Assembly (NCBI GenBank): GCA_903907075.1
Contig: CAIVMQ010000026.1
Location: 1-39,264, forward strand
Reading direction: 5' to 3'
Length of the DNA stretch: 39,264 nt
Source of the DNA: an uncultured Bacteroidia bacterium
GTDB taxonomy: Bacteria; Bacteroidota; Bacteroidia; Bacteroidales; Prolixibacteraceae
Every line of letters begins with the position of its first letter. Position 1 is the stretch's first letter. Both the position numbers and the translations under genes were made by a program. This document shows, one piece after another, positions 1 through 9,261 of the stretch. The notes beneath the pieces were generated by a model. That model searched no databases, was not told the DNA's origin, and saw nothing but the letters and a program-made list of their open reading frames with translations.

Positions 1-186
1 AGTTTATCTCAACTGAGTTTCATGAAGATTAAAACACTTAGAATCATTGGATAAATCTAAAAGCTTAATGTATCACTTAAATTTAATAGTGAAGGAATAA
101 GAAGACAAGTCAGAAATAAATTTTAGCTTATGCTTAACAAGCATTAAAAAAAATAGCATTAAAAATTAAATTAGAACTTAAAATGT

Positions 187-1497
187 ATGATCGTTTACAA
201 AAAAAATAGAAATACCAGAGACTTGTTTAAGATTAGTGGTTCCTTACAAAATTCCTTGGTAAGGAATGCCTTTCTGCTCCTGATTTCAGTGTTTACAATT
301 TTGGGATTTAATAGCTGCAAAAAAACAGCAGAGCCCGTAGAACTTACCTTCACGAGCTGGAGAACTGATGATATTGATGGAATGAATCGTATAAATGCAC
401 TCTTTACTGCAACACATCCTACTATTACAATTAATTTCAAACCTAAAGATGATGTTCAATATGAGGCTATTACCAATGCCGCCCTGCACAATGGGACCGC
501 AGAGGATATTATTTTTCTTTGGTCATACGACAAAGGTCGTAAATTATACGATGAGGGATATCTTACTGACTTGACCAAAGAGATTCCAAATCTCTCCTCC
601 TTTCCACAAGTACCATTAAAGGCATGGAGTAAAACCGGAATAACATACGCAGTACCCTCAGTGGGAGTTACACACGGCATTTATTATAATAAGGCGATGT
701 TCAACAAATATCAGATACAGGAGCCTGTCACTTGGAGTGAATTTATTGCGGCCTGCGATAAATTACAGTTGGCTGGTGAGACTGTTTTATCAGTGGGGAC
801 TGCAGATAACACCTGGGTTTTAAATTATGTTATTTTCTGCGGACTGGGGGCGAATTTTTACGGTGGAGAGACAGCTCGTCAAGGATTAATGAATGGCACA
901 ATGAAACTTACAGATGCTAACTTCCTGGATGCCTTCAATATGGTCAATTCACTTGTAAAATATATGCCGTCTGATTATAAAACACTGGGGTATGAGGGAT
1001 CTAAAGTTTTGTTTGCAAGTGGTAAGGCAGCGATGTTTATTGGAGGCTCATGGGAAATAAGTGTGCTCCAAAATCTGGGAGCAAGCAGTTCAATAATTGG
1101 CTGGTTCGCCCCACCTGTTAAAAATGCAGGGGATAAACTTCAATATTGCTTTCAAGTAGATGCAGGAATAGCCCTGAATAAAAGTTCAAAACACGCAAAG
1201 GAAGCATTAGAATATATTAAATGGGTTTCGGGGTCTGAGTACGCACAGGCTATTATGAGAGAACTTCCAGGTTTCTTCTCCTACACACCTGGAGCATCAA
1301 CACTAGAAAATCCGCTGGCTCAGAAGATGTTTAATGCCGCGGCAACAGCTGATTTAACAATTCGTTTAATGGATGAAAAATTCAATTCCACATCTCCAAC
1401 AGGAGACGATTTAATGTGCACTGCAGTTCAGAAGATGATTCTTGGCGAATATACACCCGAAAGCGCTGCAGCCTTTGTTCAGAGCGGACTGAAATAA
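187..1497 (+). CDS. Extracellular solute-binding lipoprotein (ABC family 1 type), copy 1
   Basis: 436 aa. The sequence resembles family 1 periplasmic solute-binding proteins (sugar/oligosaccharide type): after the signal it has a typical opening (VELTFTSWR), an early ATHPTITINFK strand, a middle GKAAMFIGGSWE stretch and a C-terminal EALEYIKWVSG segment. A hydrophobic stretch at about residues 29-43 ends in FNSC, with Cys44 as the probable lipidated residue, so I infer a membrane-anchored periplasmic lipoprotein. About 28 polar and basic residues precede the hydrophobic core, which is long for a signal peptide. The residues after Cys44 (KKTAEP) are not the acidic pattern linked to surface export in this phylum. 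No permease or ATPase gene adjoins it. A near-copy lies 232 bases downstream. The substrate cannot be told from sequence. Family confidence is high, function only general. Confidence 0.85.
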   Translation: MIVYKKNRNTRDLFKISGSLQNSLVRNAFLLLISVFTILGFNSCKKTAEPVELTFTSWRTDDIDGMNRINALFTATHPTITINFKPKDDVQYEAITNAALHNGTAEDIIFLWSYDKGRKLYDEGYLTDLTKEIPNLSSFPQVPLKAWSKTGITYAVPSVGVTHGIYYNKAMFNKYQIQEPVTWSEFIAACDKLQLAGETVLSVGTADNTWVLNYVIFCGLGANFYGGETARQGLMNGTMKLTDANFLDAFNMVNSLVKYMPSDYKTLGYEGSKVLFASGKAAMFIGGSWEISVLQNLGASSSIIGWFAPPVKNAGDKLQYCFQVDAGIALNKSSKHAKEALEYIKWVSGSEYAQAIMRELPGFFSYTPGASTLENPLAQKMFNAAATADLTIRLMDEKFNSTSPTGDDLMCTAVQKMILGEYTPESAAAFVQSGLK

Positions 1498-1514
1498 AGC
1501 TTACCGTAAATACG

Positions 1515-1533
1515 CTCTTTAGAAAGAGTTTTT
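1515..1533 (+). terminator. Weak hairpin plus T-run after copy 1
   Basis: CTCTTT (1515-1520) and AAAGAG (1523-1528) can form a short stem followed by five T. The loop is tight and the stem A/T-rich, so it may act only as a weak or partial terminator between the two binding-protein genes. Confidence 0.3.
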
Positions 1534-1672
1534 ACAAAAAAAATCTGGCCAAAGAGTTTAGAGTTGTTTTAGATTTTTTTTATTAAGGTGCTGGTAATCA
1601 ATTTATAAATCTAAATTTATTACTCTGATTAAATTGTGATTCAATTAGATATCACATTAGCACAAAAAAATA

Positions 1673-1680
1673 TATCTTTA
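1673..1680 (+). promoter_or_regulatory. Candidate -7 element for binding-protein copy 2
   Basis: TATCTTTA matches 7 of 8 positions of the Bacteroidota -7 consensus TAnnTTTG, about 50 bases before the start codon of copy 2. I see no clear -33 TTG. If real, copy 2 can be transcribed separately from copy 1. Confidence 0.35.
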
Positions 1681-1729
1681 CCAAGATTAAATAAGAATAG
1701 TATTAAAAATTAATTAGAAATTAAAAACA

Positions 1730-3040
1730 ATGATTATTTACAAAAAAAATAGAAATAACAGAGGCTTTTCTAAGATTATAGGTTCGTCTCAAGATTACTT
1801 CTTAAGGCCTGCTTTGTTACTGCTGATTTCAGTTTTTACAATTATGGGTTTTAATAGCTGCAAAAAAACAGCAGAGCCCGTGGAACTAACCTTTACGAGC
1901 TGGAGAATTGATGATATTGATGCAATGAATCGGATTAATGCGCTCTTTACAGCAACACATCCTAATATTACCATTAATTTCAAGCCTAAAGATCCTGTTC
2001 AATATGATGCAATTACCAATACCGCCCTTCTCAATGGTAGCGCAGAGGATATTATATTTCTCTGGTCATACGACAAAGGTCGCAAGTTATATGATGATGG
2101 ATATCTTACTGACTTGACCAAAGCGATTCCAAATCTCGCTTCTTTTCCACAAGTACCGTTAAAGGCTTGGAGTAAAACCGGAGTAACATATGCAGTACCT
2201 TCAGTGGGAGTTACTCACGGTATTTATTATAACAAATCGATCTTCAGTAAATATCAGATATCGGAGCCAACCACTTGGGCTGAGTTTATTGCTGCCTGCG
2301 ATAAGCTTCAACTGGGTGGCGAGAAAGTTTTGGCAACAGGAGTTGTAGATAATTTTTGGGTTCTAAACCGTGTTATCTTTTGTGGACTTGGGGCAAACTT
2401 TTACGGTGGAGAGACAGCCCGTCAGGGATTGATGAATGGCACAATGAAACTTACAGATGCTAACTTCCTGGATGCCTTCAAGATGGTCAACTCACTTGTT
2501 AAATATATGCCATCTGATTATAAAACATTGGGTTACGAGGGATCTAAAGCTTTGTTTGCAAGCGGTAAGGCAGCTATGTTTATAGGTGGTTCATGGGAAA
2601 TCAATGTACTTAAAAATCTGGGTGCAAGCAGTTCAATGATTGGCTGGTTTGCCCCTCCTGTTAAAAATGCCGGCGATAAACTTCAATATTGCTTTCAAGT
2701 TGATGCTGGGATAGCCTTGAATAAAAAATGCAAACATTCAGCTGAAGCGCTTGAATACATTAAATGGGTTTCTGGTTCAGAATATGCACACGCTATTATG
2801 ACAGAACTTCCGGGGTTCTTCTCCTATACACCTGGAGCATCAACGCTGGAAAATCCACTGGCACAGAAAATGTTTAATGCAGCAGCAACAGCTGATTTAA
2901 CAATTCGTTTAATGGATGAAAAATTCAATGCATCCACACCAACAGGAGACGAATTAATGAGTAATACACTTCAGGGGATGACCATTGGAGTTTATACTCC
3001 AGAGAGTGCAGCTGCCGCTGTTCAAAATGGGATAAAGTAA
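1730..3040 (+). CDS. Extracellular solute-binding lipoprotein (ABC family 1 type), copy 2
   Basis: 436 aa, exactly the length of the upstream copy and alignable end to end without gaps. By hand count about 52 of 392 mature residues and 14 of the first 44 differ, so overall identity is near 85%. It shares the signal layout: a long basic leader, a hydrophobic core, then FNSC with Cys44 as the likely lipidation site. About 30 bases upstream of the start codon are also similar between the copies, so the duplicated unit includes the leader region. Differences in the mature part cluster at about residues 85-105, 170-215 and 400-436, while about residues 218-300 are almost unchanged. This could reflect altered ligand choice or just drift. 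A strong terminator follows, so no transporter genes are co-transcribed downstream. Confidence 0.85.
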   Translation: MIIYKKNRNNRGFSKIIGSSQDYFLRPALLLLISVFTIMGFNSCKKTAEPVELTFTSWRIDDIDAMNRINALFTATHPNITINFKPKDPVQYDAITNTALLNGSAEDIIFLWSYDKGRKLYDDGYLTDLTKAIPNLASFPQVPLKAWSKTGVTYAVPSVGVTHGIYYNKSIFSKYQISEPTTWAEFIAACDKLQLGGEKVLATGVVDNFWVLNRVIFCGLGANFYGGETARQGLMNGTMKLTDANFLDAFKMVNSLVKYMPSDYKTLGYEGSKALFASGKAAMFIGGSWEINVLKNLGASSSMIGWFAPPVKNAGDKLQYCFQVDAGIALNKKCKHSAEALEYIKWVSGSEYAHAIMTELPGFFSYTPGASTLENPLAQKMFNAAATADLTIRLMDEKFNASTPTGDELMSNTLQGMTIGVYTPESAAAAVQNGIK

Positions 3041-3082
3041 TATTTTAAAAGAAGGATCACCTTTAATTAGAGTTCTATTTTT

Positions 3083-3123
3083 AAATAAGTCATGCCAAAT
3101 ACTTTGGCATGACTTATTTTTTT
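3083..3123 (+). terminator. Strong intrinsic terminator after the binding-protein pair
   Basis: A perfect 17-bp inverted repeat (3083-3099 with 3103-3119, loop TAC) runs directly into a T-run ending at 3123. It closes the binding-protein unit. The rest of the 301-base gap up to amt holds no gene that I can support. Confidence 0.9.
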
Positions 3124-3303
3124 GCTATAACCTTGTGCAAAACCAAAGAAGCGATTATTAAACAACGACTAAAATAAAGAAGTAAATAATAATTATATTA
3201 TAAATTGCTTTACACCCTCTATATTTTCTATCGCCCTACAGATATTTTTAGTTCTTTTTTATATTTACCCCTTATAAAATTAAGTTGTCTGATCTTTTTT
3301 ATA

Positions 3304-3311
3304 TATTTTTG
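3304..3311 (+). promoter_or_regulatory. Candidate -7 element of amt promoter
   Basis: TATTTTTG fits the Bacteroidota -7 consensus TAnnTTTG and lies about 30 bases before the amt start. A TTG at 3285-3287 could be the -33 element with a 16-base spacer, slightly short. The region is very A/T-rich, so chance matches are possible. Confidence 0.4.
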
Positions 3312-3341
3312 GCGAATTAACAAATTATACATTTCAGCTTT

Positions 3342-4574
3342 ATGATTGATAAGGGAGCTACAACTTTTATGATATTAGCTACAAGCTTGGTGATGCTAAT
3401 GACACCCGGGCTAGCGTTTTTCTATGGTGGACTAGGGAATAAAAAAAATATTCTCAATATCATGATGCAGAGTTTTGTCTCTGTAGGATTGACCACCGTA
3501 CTTTGGTTTTCATTTGGTTATTCACTTTGTTTTAGTGGAACATTGGCATCCGGAACCGATCTATGGGGCATCCTTGGCAATCTCGACAAGGCATTTTTAA
3601 ATGGGATAACGCCAAAAACAATGATGGTAGGCAAACCATTTCCTGAATACGTATTTTTCGCATATCAGATGATGTTTGCTATTATAACTCCAGCCTTGAT
3701 TACAGGTGCTTTTATCAACAGGGTAACGTTTAAGTCATATGTTATATTTCTGATATTCTGGCAAATACTGGTATATTATCCATTTGTGCACATGATATGG
3801 GGTGGAGGAATCTTACAGGCATGGGGTGTACTCGATTTTGCAGGAGGTATTGTTGTGCATGCAACAGCAGGATTTGCTGCTTTGGTTGCCACTATCTATG
3901 TAGGCAAGCGAAAAGGGGGCGAACATGAACCTAATAATATTCCGCTTGTTGCCATTGGAACCACTCTATTATGGTTTGGATGGTACGGATTTAATGCTGG
4001 GAGCGAACTAGATATGAACGACATCACTGTTGCTGCATTTGTAAATACGGATGTTTCTGCCTCGTTTGCAGCAGTAACCTGGCTTATAATCGAATGGAAT
4101 AGAGGTAAGCGTAAGCCTACCTTAATTGGACTTATGACCGGTGCAGTTGCCGGTCTTGCAACTATTACTCCTGCATCGGGATATGTCACCGTTGGTGCGG
4201 CAGCCTGTATCGGAATAATGTCCGGAATGATTTGTTATTTGGCGGTTGAATTTAAAAACTACATGAAATGGGATGATGCCCTTGATGTTTGGGGTGTTCA
4301 TGGAGTAGGTGGTGTATTAGGAACTATCTTATTAGGGGTATTTGCCTCAACAGCAATTAATCCGAGCACACTAAATGGACTCTTTTATGGCGGAGGTTTC
4401 GAATTGATAACCAAAGAGATTGTAGCGCTTATATTCTCTATTATATGGGCAAGTTCCTTTACGTGGGGCATGCTCCATGCAATCAATAGATTTGTTCCGG
4501 TTAAAGTTTCTGATGCGGTACAAAAGGGGGGCCTTGACCTCCATATTCATGGTGAAGTAGCGCGCGCAATTTAA
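3342..4574 (+). CDS. amt: Ammonium transporter, Amt family
   Basis: 410 aa, a usual length for Amt channels, which pass ammonium/ammonia across the inner membrane. It is almost entirely hydrophobic with about eleven membrane spans. The two pore histidines are recognisable: His173 in GGIVVHATAG and His320 in VWGVHGVGG. Other family landmarks are PGLAFFYGGL near residue 22, PFVHMIWGGG near 147 and TTLLWFGWYGFNAGSEL near 207. The N-terminus is in the first span, with no added regulatory domain. No glnK/glnB (PII) gene follows, unlike the common amtB-glnK pairing; the next gene is mutS on the other strand. The ATG at 3342 is the only sensible start because the first helix begins immediately. The family call is firm; nitrogen control is expected from the family but not visible here. 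Confidence 0.95.
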   Translation: MIDKGATTFMILATSLVMLMTPGLAFFYGGLGNKKNILNIMMQSFVSVGLTTVLWFSFGYSLCFSGTLASGTDLWGILGNLDKAFLNGITPKTMMVGKPFPEYVFFAYQMMFAIITPALITGAFINRVTFKSYVIFLIFWQILVYYPFVHMIWGGGILQAWGVLDFAGGIVVHATAGFAALVATIYVGKRKGGEHEPNNIPLVAIGTTLLWFGWYGFNAGSELDMNDITVAAFVNTDVSASFAAVTWLIIEWNRGKRKPTLIGLMTGAVAGLATITPASGYVTVGAAACIGIMSGMICYLAVEFKNYMKWDDALDVWGVHGVGGVLGTILLGVFASTAINPSTLNGLFYGGGFELITKEIVALIFSIIWASSFTWGMLHAINRFVPVKVSDAVQKGGLDLHIHGEVARAI

Positions 4575-4576
4575 AT

Positions 4577-4622
4577 AATCAAGGGCTGATTTGTACTAAT
4601 ATGTACAAATCAGCCCTTGATT
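4577..4622. terminator. Bidirectional terminator between amt and mutS
   Basis: A perfect 20-bp inverted repeat (4577-4596 with 4603-4622, loop TAATAT) sits between the convergent stops of amt and mutS. It is followed by a short T-run on plus and by TTATTTAAA-like sequence on minus. It probably ends both transcripts. Confidence 0.85.
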
Positions 4623-4629
4623 TCACAAT

Positions 4630-7248
4630 CTATTTTCCAATAATTTTCTGAATGTCACTTAACTTATTTAACGCCTCCATAGGTGTTAAATTATTGACAT
4701 CCAAATTTGTAATTTCGTCTCTGATCTGCTTAAGTACCGGATCATCGAGTTGAAAAAAGCTAAGCTGAAACCCCTCTCGCATTTCTGCCAGATCTTTTAT
4801 CCGTTTGGCAGGTAGTTCCTTTCGGTTCGCTAATTCAAGTTGCTTTAGAATTTCTTCGGCTCTGCTCACCACGCTCTTCGGCATTCCGGCCATTTGTGCC
4901 ACATGGATACCAAAACTATGATTACTTCCTCCTGCGACTAATTTCCGAAGAAAGATCACCTTATTTCCAACCTCCTTAACTGTAACGTTAAAATTGCGAA
5001 CCCTGGCAAACGACTTCTCCATCTCATTTAATTCATGATAATGGGTAGCAAAAAGTGTTTTCGCTTTCCCCTTTGGATACTCATGAATATACTCTACGAT
5101 CGACCACGCAATTGAAATCCCATCATAAGTACTGGTACCACGACCCAATTCGTCCAGTAATATCAAGCTCCGATCTGACATATTATTCAGAATACTAGCC
5201 GCCTCATTCATCTCAACCATAAAGGTTGATTCCCCTAACGAGATATTATCCGAAGCACCAACTCGGGTAAAAATTTTATCTACATACCCAATCCGTGCAG
5301 CCTTAGCAGGGACAAACGAGCCCATCTGAGCCATCAATACAATCAAAGCCGTCTGTCGAAGCAAGGCTGATTTCCCTGCCATGTTTGGACCGGTGATGAT
5401 AATGATCTGTTGCTCATCATTGTCAAGGAAAACATCATTGGTGATATATTGCTCACCAATAGGCAACGCTCGTTCAATAACCGGATGACGGCCGTCTTTG
5501 ATATCTATTGTCTGTGAGTCATTTAATTCAGGACGGCAATACCGATGTTCAATGGCAACAGAAGCAAACGAAAGCAAGCAATCTATCTGAGCCAATAACG
5601 CGGCATTTAACTGGATAGCCTGAATATATTCTGTAAGTGCCGATACCAGCTCATTATATAATCTGTTTTCAATAGCAAGGATCTTCTCTTCTGCGCCCAA
5701 AATCTTGGATTCGTAATTCTTGAGCTCTTCAGTAATATAGCGCTCGGCATTAACCAGAGTTTGTTTCCGGATCCAGTTCTCCGGAACTTTATCTTTATGC
5801 ATATTACGCACTTCGATAAAATAACCAAACACATTATTAAATGCGATCTTAAGCGAGGTTATTCCAGTTGCTATAATCTCGCGTTCTTGCATCTTCTGTA
5901 GATAGTCCTTACCGGAGAAGGCGAGATCACGCAATTCATCTAATTCAGCAGAGACTCCATCCGATATTACATGGCCTCGAACAATCATCATCGGTGGATC
6001 AGAAAATAATTCGCGCTCAATACGGTCGCGAATAGTCTCACAAAGATTAAGCTGCTCACCTACTCGGATTAGCACGGCATTACCTGAAGAGGCACACAAT
6101 TCTTTTACAGGGGAAAGAGCGTTTAGAGCTACTTTAAGCTGCACAACCTCGCGTGGATTAACCCTGCCAACAGCAGCCTTCGAAATGATTCGTTCAAGAT
6201 CACCAATCTGCCTTAATTGAGTCTCCAAATCCACTTTTAATTCTCCATTTTCAGTAAATTTCTGAACCACATCCAACCGATCATTAATGCGCTGAATATC
6301 TTTAAGAGGAAGGGCGACCCATCGTTTTAATAACCGGGCCCCCATTGGTGATATCGTCTGATCGATAACTTGAACTAATGTTTTTGCCCCTTCATTAAGC
6401 GAATGAAAGAGCTCTAAATTACGAACAGTAAAACGGTCAAGCCAAACATAACGATCCTCCTCTATTCGTGATAGCGCCGAAATATGCTGAATTTGGGAGT
6501 GTTGAGTAAAATCGAGATAGTGTAGTATCGCACCGGAAGAGATAATTCCTAACTGAAGAGCCTGCACTCCGAATCCCTTGAGCGATACAGTCTCAAAATG
6601 GCGAAGCAAACGATCATTAGCAGCATCTTCAGTATAGATCCAGTCATCGAGTTTATAGGTATAAAACTTATTACCAAAAAGTTCTACGAATAGTTTCTCC
6701 TTACCTTTCTGGAATAACACCTCTTTAGGCTGAAAGCTATTCAACAACTTATCGATATATTCAAAAGAACCCTCAGCCGTAAGAAATTCACCCGTAGAGA
6801 TATCCAGAAATGAGACTCCTGCCATGGTCTTTTCGATATGAACGGAGGCTAGAAAGTTATTCTCCCGATGTTCCAATACATTATCGTTAATTGAAACGCC
6901 CGGAGTAACAAGCTCAGTAATACCGCGCTTTACAATATTCTTCGTTAATTTTGGATCCTCAAGTTGTTCACAAATAGCAACTCGCTGACCCGCCCGGACT
7001 AATTTAGGCAAATAAGTATCCAATGAATGGTAAGGAAATCCGGCTAACTCGACAAAACTTGCAGATCCATTTGCACGTCGCGTTAGCGTAATCCCCAAGA
7101 TCCCTGAGGCCTTGATAGCATCCTCACCAAATGTCTCATAAAAATCACCCACACGAAAAAGCAATACTGCATCAGGATATTTATTCTTGACAGCATAATA
7201 TTGCTTCATTAATGGGGTCTCTGCGTATTTATTCGGTGGTTGTGTCAA
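4630..7248 (-). CDS. mutS: DNA mismatch repair protein MutS
   Basis: 872 aa, typical MutS length. MutS recognises mismatches and small loops and recruits MutL. The N-terminal domain carries the mismatch-reading Phe36-x-Glu38 in GDFYE. The ATPase domain shows Walker A GPNMAGKS at 620-627 and Walker B/signature [14 protein letters not shown] at about 697-710, followed by the ATHYHEL switch motif. Connector, lever and clamp domains lie between. The start is a TTG at 7248. The in-frame ATG at 7209 would remove ETPL, which precedes MKQY in homologues as I recall them, and the candidate promoter just upstream leaves no better start. The gene is transcribed alone and shares its terminator with amt. 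mutL is not in the window. Confidence 0.96.
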   Translation of the reverse strand: MTQPPNKYAETPLMKQYYAVKNKYPDAVLLFRVGDFYETFGEDAIKASGILGITLTRRANGSASFVELAGFPYHSLDTYLPKLVRAGQRVAICEQLEDPKLTKNIVKRGITELVTPGVSINDNVLEHRENNFLASVHIEKTMAGVSFLDISTGEFLTAEGSFEYIDKLLNSFQPKEVLFQKGKEKLFVELFGNKFYTYKLDDWIYTEDAANDRLLRHFETVSLKGFGVQALQLGIISSGAILHYLDFTQHSQIQHISALSRIEEDRYVWLDRFTVRNLELFHSLNEGAKTLVQVIDQTISPMGARLLKRWVALPLKDIQRINDRLDVVQKFTENGELKVDLETQLRQIGDLERIISKAAVGRVNPREVVQLKVALNALSPVKELCASSGNAVLIRVGEQLNLCETIRDRIERELFSDPPMMIVRGHVISDGVSAELDELRDLAFSGKDYLQKMQEREIIATGITSLKIAFNNVFGYFIEVRNMHKDKVPENWIRKQTLVNAERYITEELKNYESKILGAEEKILAIENRLYNELVSALTEYIQAIQLNAALLAQIDCLLSFASVAIEHRYCRPELNDSQTIDIKDGRHPVIERALPIGEQYITNDVFLDNDEQQIIIITGPNMAGKSALLRQTALIVLMAQMGSFVPAKAARIGYVDKIFTRVGASDNISLGESTFMVEMNEAASILNNMSDRSLILLDELGRGTSTYDGISIAWSIVEYIHEYPKGKAKTLFATHYHELNEMEKSFARVRNFNVTVKEVGNKVIFLRKLVAGGSNHSFGIHVAQMAGMPKSVVSRAEEILKQLELANRKELPAKRIKDLAEMREGFQLSFFQLDDPVLKQIRDEITNLDVNNLTPMEALNKLSDIQKIIGK

Positions 7249-7279
7249 CGGATTTAGATTAAGAAAAAACTCAGTTAAA

Positions 7280-7287
7280 CAAAGATA
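7280..7287 (-). promoter_or_regulatory. mutS promoter -7 element
   Basis: On the minus strand TATCTTTG is an exact TAnnTTTG. It would start transcription about 25 bases before the TTG start codon of mutS. No good -33 TTG is visible; TTTA lies 16 bases upstream. Confidence 0.55.
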
Positions 7288-7310
7288 AGAGAATAGGCCG
7301 ATCTAAATAG

Positions 7311-7357
7311 TTATCACAGATGATGAATAAGGGTAAGTTTTCAACAAATTGTGATAA
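7311..7357. repeat. Inverted repeat upstream of mutS promoter
   Basis: TTATCACA (7311-7318) and TGTGATAA (7350-7357) form an 8-bp inverted repeat with a 31-base spacer, about 25 bases upstream of the mutS -7 element. It might be a regulator site. The rest of the 229-base gap between mutS and the DUF4105 gene holds nothing I recognise. Confidence 0.4.
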
Positions 7358-7477
7358 ATAAATTCAGGATCAAAAAAAGGCTCATGCGAATAACTAAAAA
7401 CACAAAAATATAAGTTCAATCCCACACTCGGACTTAGCTAAAATCAGAGGAAAAACCTTTAACTTAAAATTACGCTA

Positions 7478-8662
7478 CTAGCTATTCCATTTACGTAGTG
7501 CCACGCGAAAGAATTGATGTCCATGAGTACGCAACAAGATCATCAGACAAAGGGGAATAATCAGCCAATGAAATGTCTGTGGTAAAAAGGGCATTGAAAG
7601 AAGAAATACAATTATCAATCTGCCTGTAAATTTAAAGTACCATAAGAGTTTATCTCGCAAAGAGGGGAATAACCAAAGTATAGCAAAGAGTGTATGAAAA
7701 GGCAAAGCCCATATCAAGTTAAGATTCTTGCCCGTTGCTTCGAGAAGAGAATAGAAACACAAAAAACTCAATAAAAGACCTGCAAGGCCAACCGCGAGAA
7801 AGATAACAAAATCGAGTCCTATCATTCTTTTATTTTGTCGGTATTCACGAAATGTTAATCCCAGTACACTCAAAAAGAAAAGCATTACTACAATTGGGGG
7901 TGAGGTAAGATCTAAATCAGACTTTAGTGGTTTCGATTGGAATAGGGTGGTCTTAGGCAATGTGAATGGAGTTGAAATCCCATCTTTTAAATAAATCCCA
8001 TCAGCCATACTATTCATCAAGTATTTTGGAAGAAACATTTTCTCAGAGAAAGTCGTTATCTGGTCAGCAGGAATACCCAGCGCAATTTTTATTCCAAAAC
8101 CATTCCAGCTATTTACCGGCACGCATTGATCGATCAACTGACGATAGGTAAGTTGAATATCCCTTGAAGTATTGTATATCAATTGATTATTGACACATTT
8201 TTCAAATTGATCACGTACACGAGTTGAACAATTATCTGAAAAGTGTCGATAACGGTATACGCGGTTTTCAGTTTTTGCATTTTCAACCAGGGCATCAAAA
8301 AGGGTTTGCTGCTGTTGTTGAGAGATATTAAGAATTTGTTCATAAACGCTGCGATTCTCCTCAACATACGAATCAATAAAAGAGGGCATTCTTTGACCGG
8401 CCAGCATATAATCGGTCTCCCCCTTCATAAAACGCCATGCAAAATTTGGTGAATCAAAGCTAAAAACGCCATAGTTAAATACATAATCGATCCCTGATTT
8501 TGGATCATTGATGCGCACTGCCGTATGACCAAAGTAGGAATAAAGCTCATCACCTGAAGCGCAGGTCAACAGCGAAATCGTTGTCTCAGGGGAGAGCTGA
8601 ATAGAATAACCTACTCGGAAAAGCGATAATAAAAAAACAGCAGATAACATCAACCGCTTCAT
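7478..8662 (-). CDS. DUF4105 (Lnb N-terminal periplasmic domain) membrane protein
   Basis: About 394 aa. A cleavable signal (MKRLMLSAVFLLSLFRVGYS) is followed by a periplasmic domain whose opening fits the DUF4105 / Lnb N-terminal periplasmic family: TCASGDELYSYFGHTAVRI and later FNYGVFSFDSPNFAWRFMKG. A conserved HFSDNCSTRVRDQF segment (near residue 140) carries a His and a Cys that could be functional. The C-terminal third has about four or five membrane helices, so the protein is anchored in the inner membrane. The enzymatic role is unproven in this family as far as I know. I chose ATG 8662 over the upstream TTG at 8698 because the signal peptide begins there and because a promoter element overlaps the region between them. 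It is probably monocistronic, with no clear terminator. Confidence 0.85.
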   Translation of the reverse strand: MKRLMLSAVFLLSLFRVGYSIQLSPETTISLLTCASGDELYSYFGHTAVRINDPKSGIDYVFNYGVFSFDSPNFAWRFMKGETDYMLAGQRMPSFIDSYVEENRSVYEQILNISQQQQQTLFDALVENAKTENRVYRYRHFSDNCSTRVRDQFEKCVNNQLIYNTSRDIQLTYRQLIDQCVPVNSWNGFGIKIALGIPADQITTFSEKMFLPKYLMNSMADGIYLKDGISTPFTLPKTTLFQSKPLKSDLDLTSPPIVVMLFFLSVLGLTFREYRQNKRMIGLDFVIFLAVGLAGLLLSFLCFYSLLEATGKNLNLIWALPFHTLFAILWLFPSLRDKLLWYFKFTGRLIIVFLLSMPFLPQTFHWLIIPLCLMILLRTHGHQFFRVALRKWNS

Positions 8663-8686
8663 GGTACAATAATTAAAGATTAGGCT

Positions 8687-8694
8687 CAAAAATA
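8687..8694 (-). promoter_or_regulatory. -7 element for DUF4105 gene
   Basis: TATTTTTG on the minus strand matches TAnnTTTG exactly. Transcription would start near 8680, which excludes the longer reading frame starting at 8698 and supports ATG 8662. Confidence 0.5.
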
Positions 8695-8796
8695 ACAATT
8701 ATCCGTGATCAGCTCTAAATTAATTTGGAAACAGCGATTGAAACTTTGGTACACTAAAATATTGGTTGATTATTCGCCGGTAGAACAACATCTTGA

Positions 8797-9207
8797 TTAA
8801 TGCCATGCACCAAGAATTGCCCCCATTGTGAGATACCCCAAAACATCATATCCGGCATGAATCAAATAATGTTTCAAGGAGTAGTTTTCGTATAGGGTCG
8901 TATTTGCCTTTGAGGTCGAGATCCAAACAACAGAAACTAAAACACCCATGCCGGCTCCCGAGAGCATTGTTGAGGCAGGGGTAATAAAAAAAGCCATGCC
9001 CAAAGCAGCAAGAAAAGAGAAGCAAAGTGACATAAGTGCCATAAACAGTATAGGATGTCCTTTTATAAAATCTTCTTCTGAAAGTTTATTTTCGGCCATC
9101 CATTGTTTTCCCAAGATCAATGGAGAATACCAAAAACTCCCTAGTGCCACTTTAGTAAATGCCGCCAGCAGAACTGCCAAGAGATTAATATCATTAAAGA
9201 ATGGCAT
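8797..9207 (-). CDS. DUF1761 family membrane protein
   Basis: 136 aa with four predicted membrane spans: at about residues 8-28, 51-74, 78-100 and 110-134. The near-N-terminal segment GSFWYSPLILGKQWMAENKL is characteristic of DUF1761 proteins, which have no established function. The C-terminal helix (HAGYDVLGYLTMGAILGAWH) also fits. It is likely an integral inner-membrane protein. It stands between the DUF4105 and methyltransferase genes on the same strand, 54 bases downstream of the methyltransferase stop, so it could be co-transcribed with it. No domain suggests an activity. Confidence 0.8.
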   Translation of the reverse strand: MPFFNDINLLAVLLAAFTKVALGSFWYSPLILGKQWMAENKLSEEDFIKGHPILFMALMSLCFSFLAALGMAFFITPASTMLSGAGMGVLVSVVWISTSKANTTLYENYSLKHYLIHAGYDVLGYLTMGAILGAWH

Positions 9208-9261
9208 TGAATTCTTATTTATTCGTTATCAATATATTAACAAAAAACATGCCTGATTAGA

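Larger units (their letters stand above)
187..3040 (+). repeat. Tandem gene duplication (two 1.31-kb copies)
   Basis: The two 436-codon genes are direct repeats in tandem, separated by 232 bases that are mostly unrelated to the sequence left of copy 1. Only the last 30 or so bases before each start are alike. Two blocks match exactly at DNA level including third codon positions: 889-938 with 2432-2481 (50 bases) and 1342-1386 with 2885-2929 (45 bases). Flanking parts carry many silent differences. Confidence 0.85.

Noticed and set aside
1..186. End of a third binding-protein copy at the left edge
   Set aside because: The sequence is AT-rich with no matching coding stretch; only the last 30 or so bases before the start resemble the leader of copy 2.
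187..3040. SusD-like or SusC-like nutrient-uptake proteins
   Set aside because: The sequence shows family 1 ABC binding-protein features and no SusD helical signature, and no TonB-dependent partner is present.
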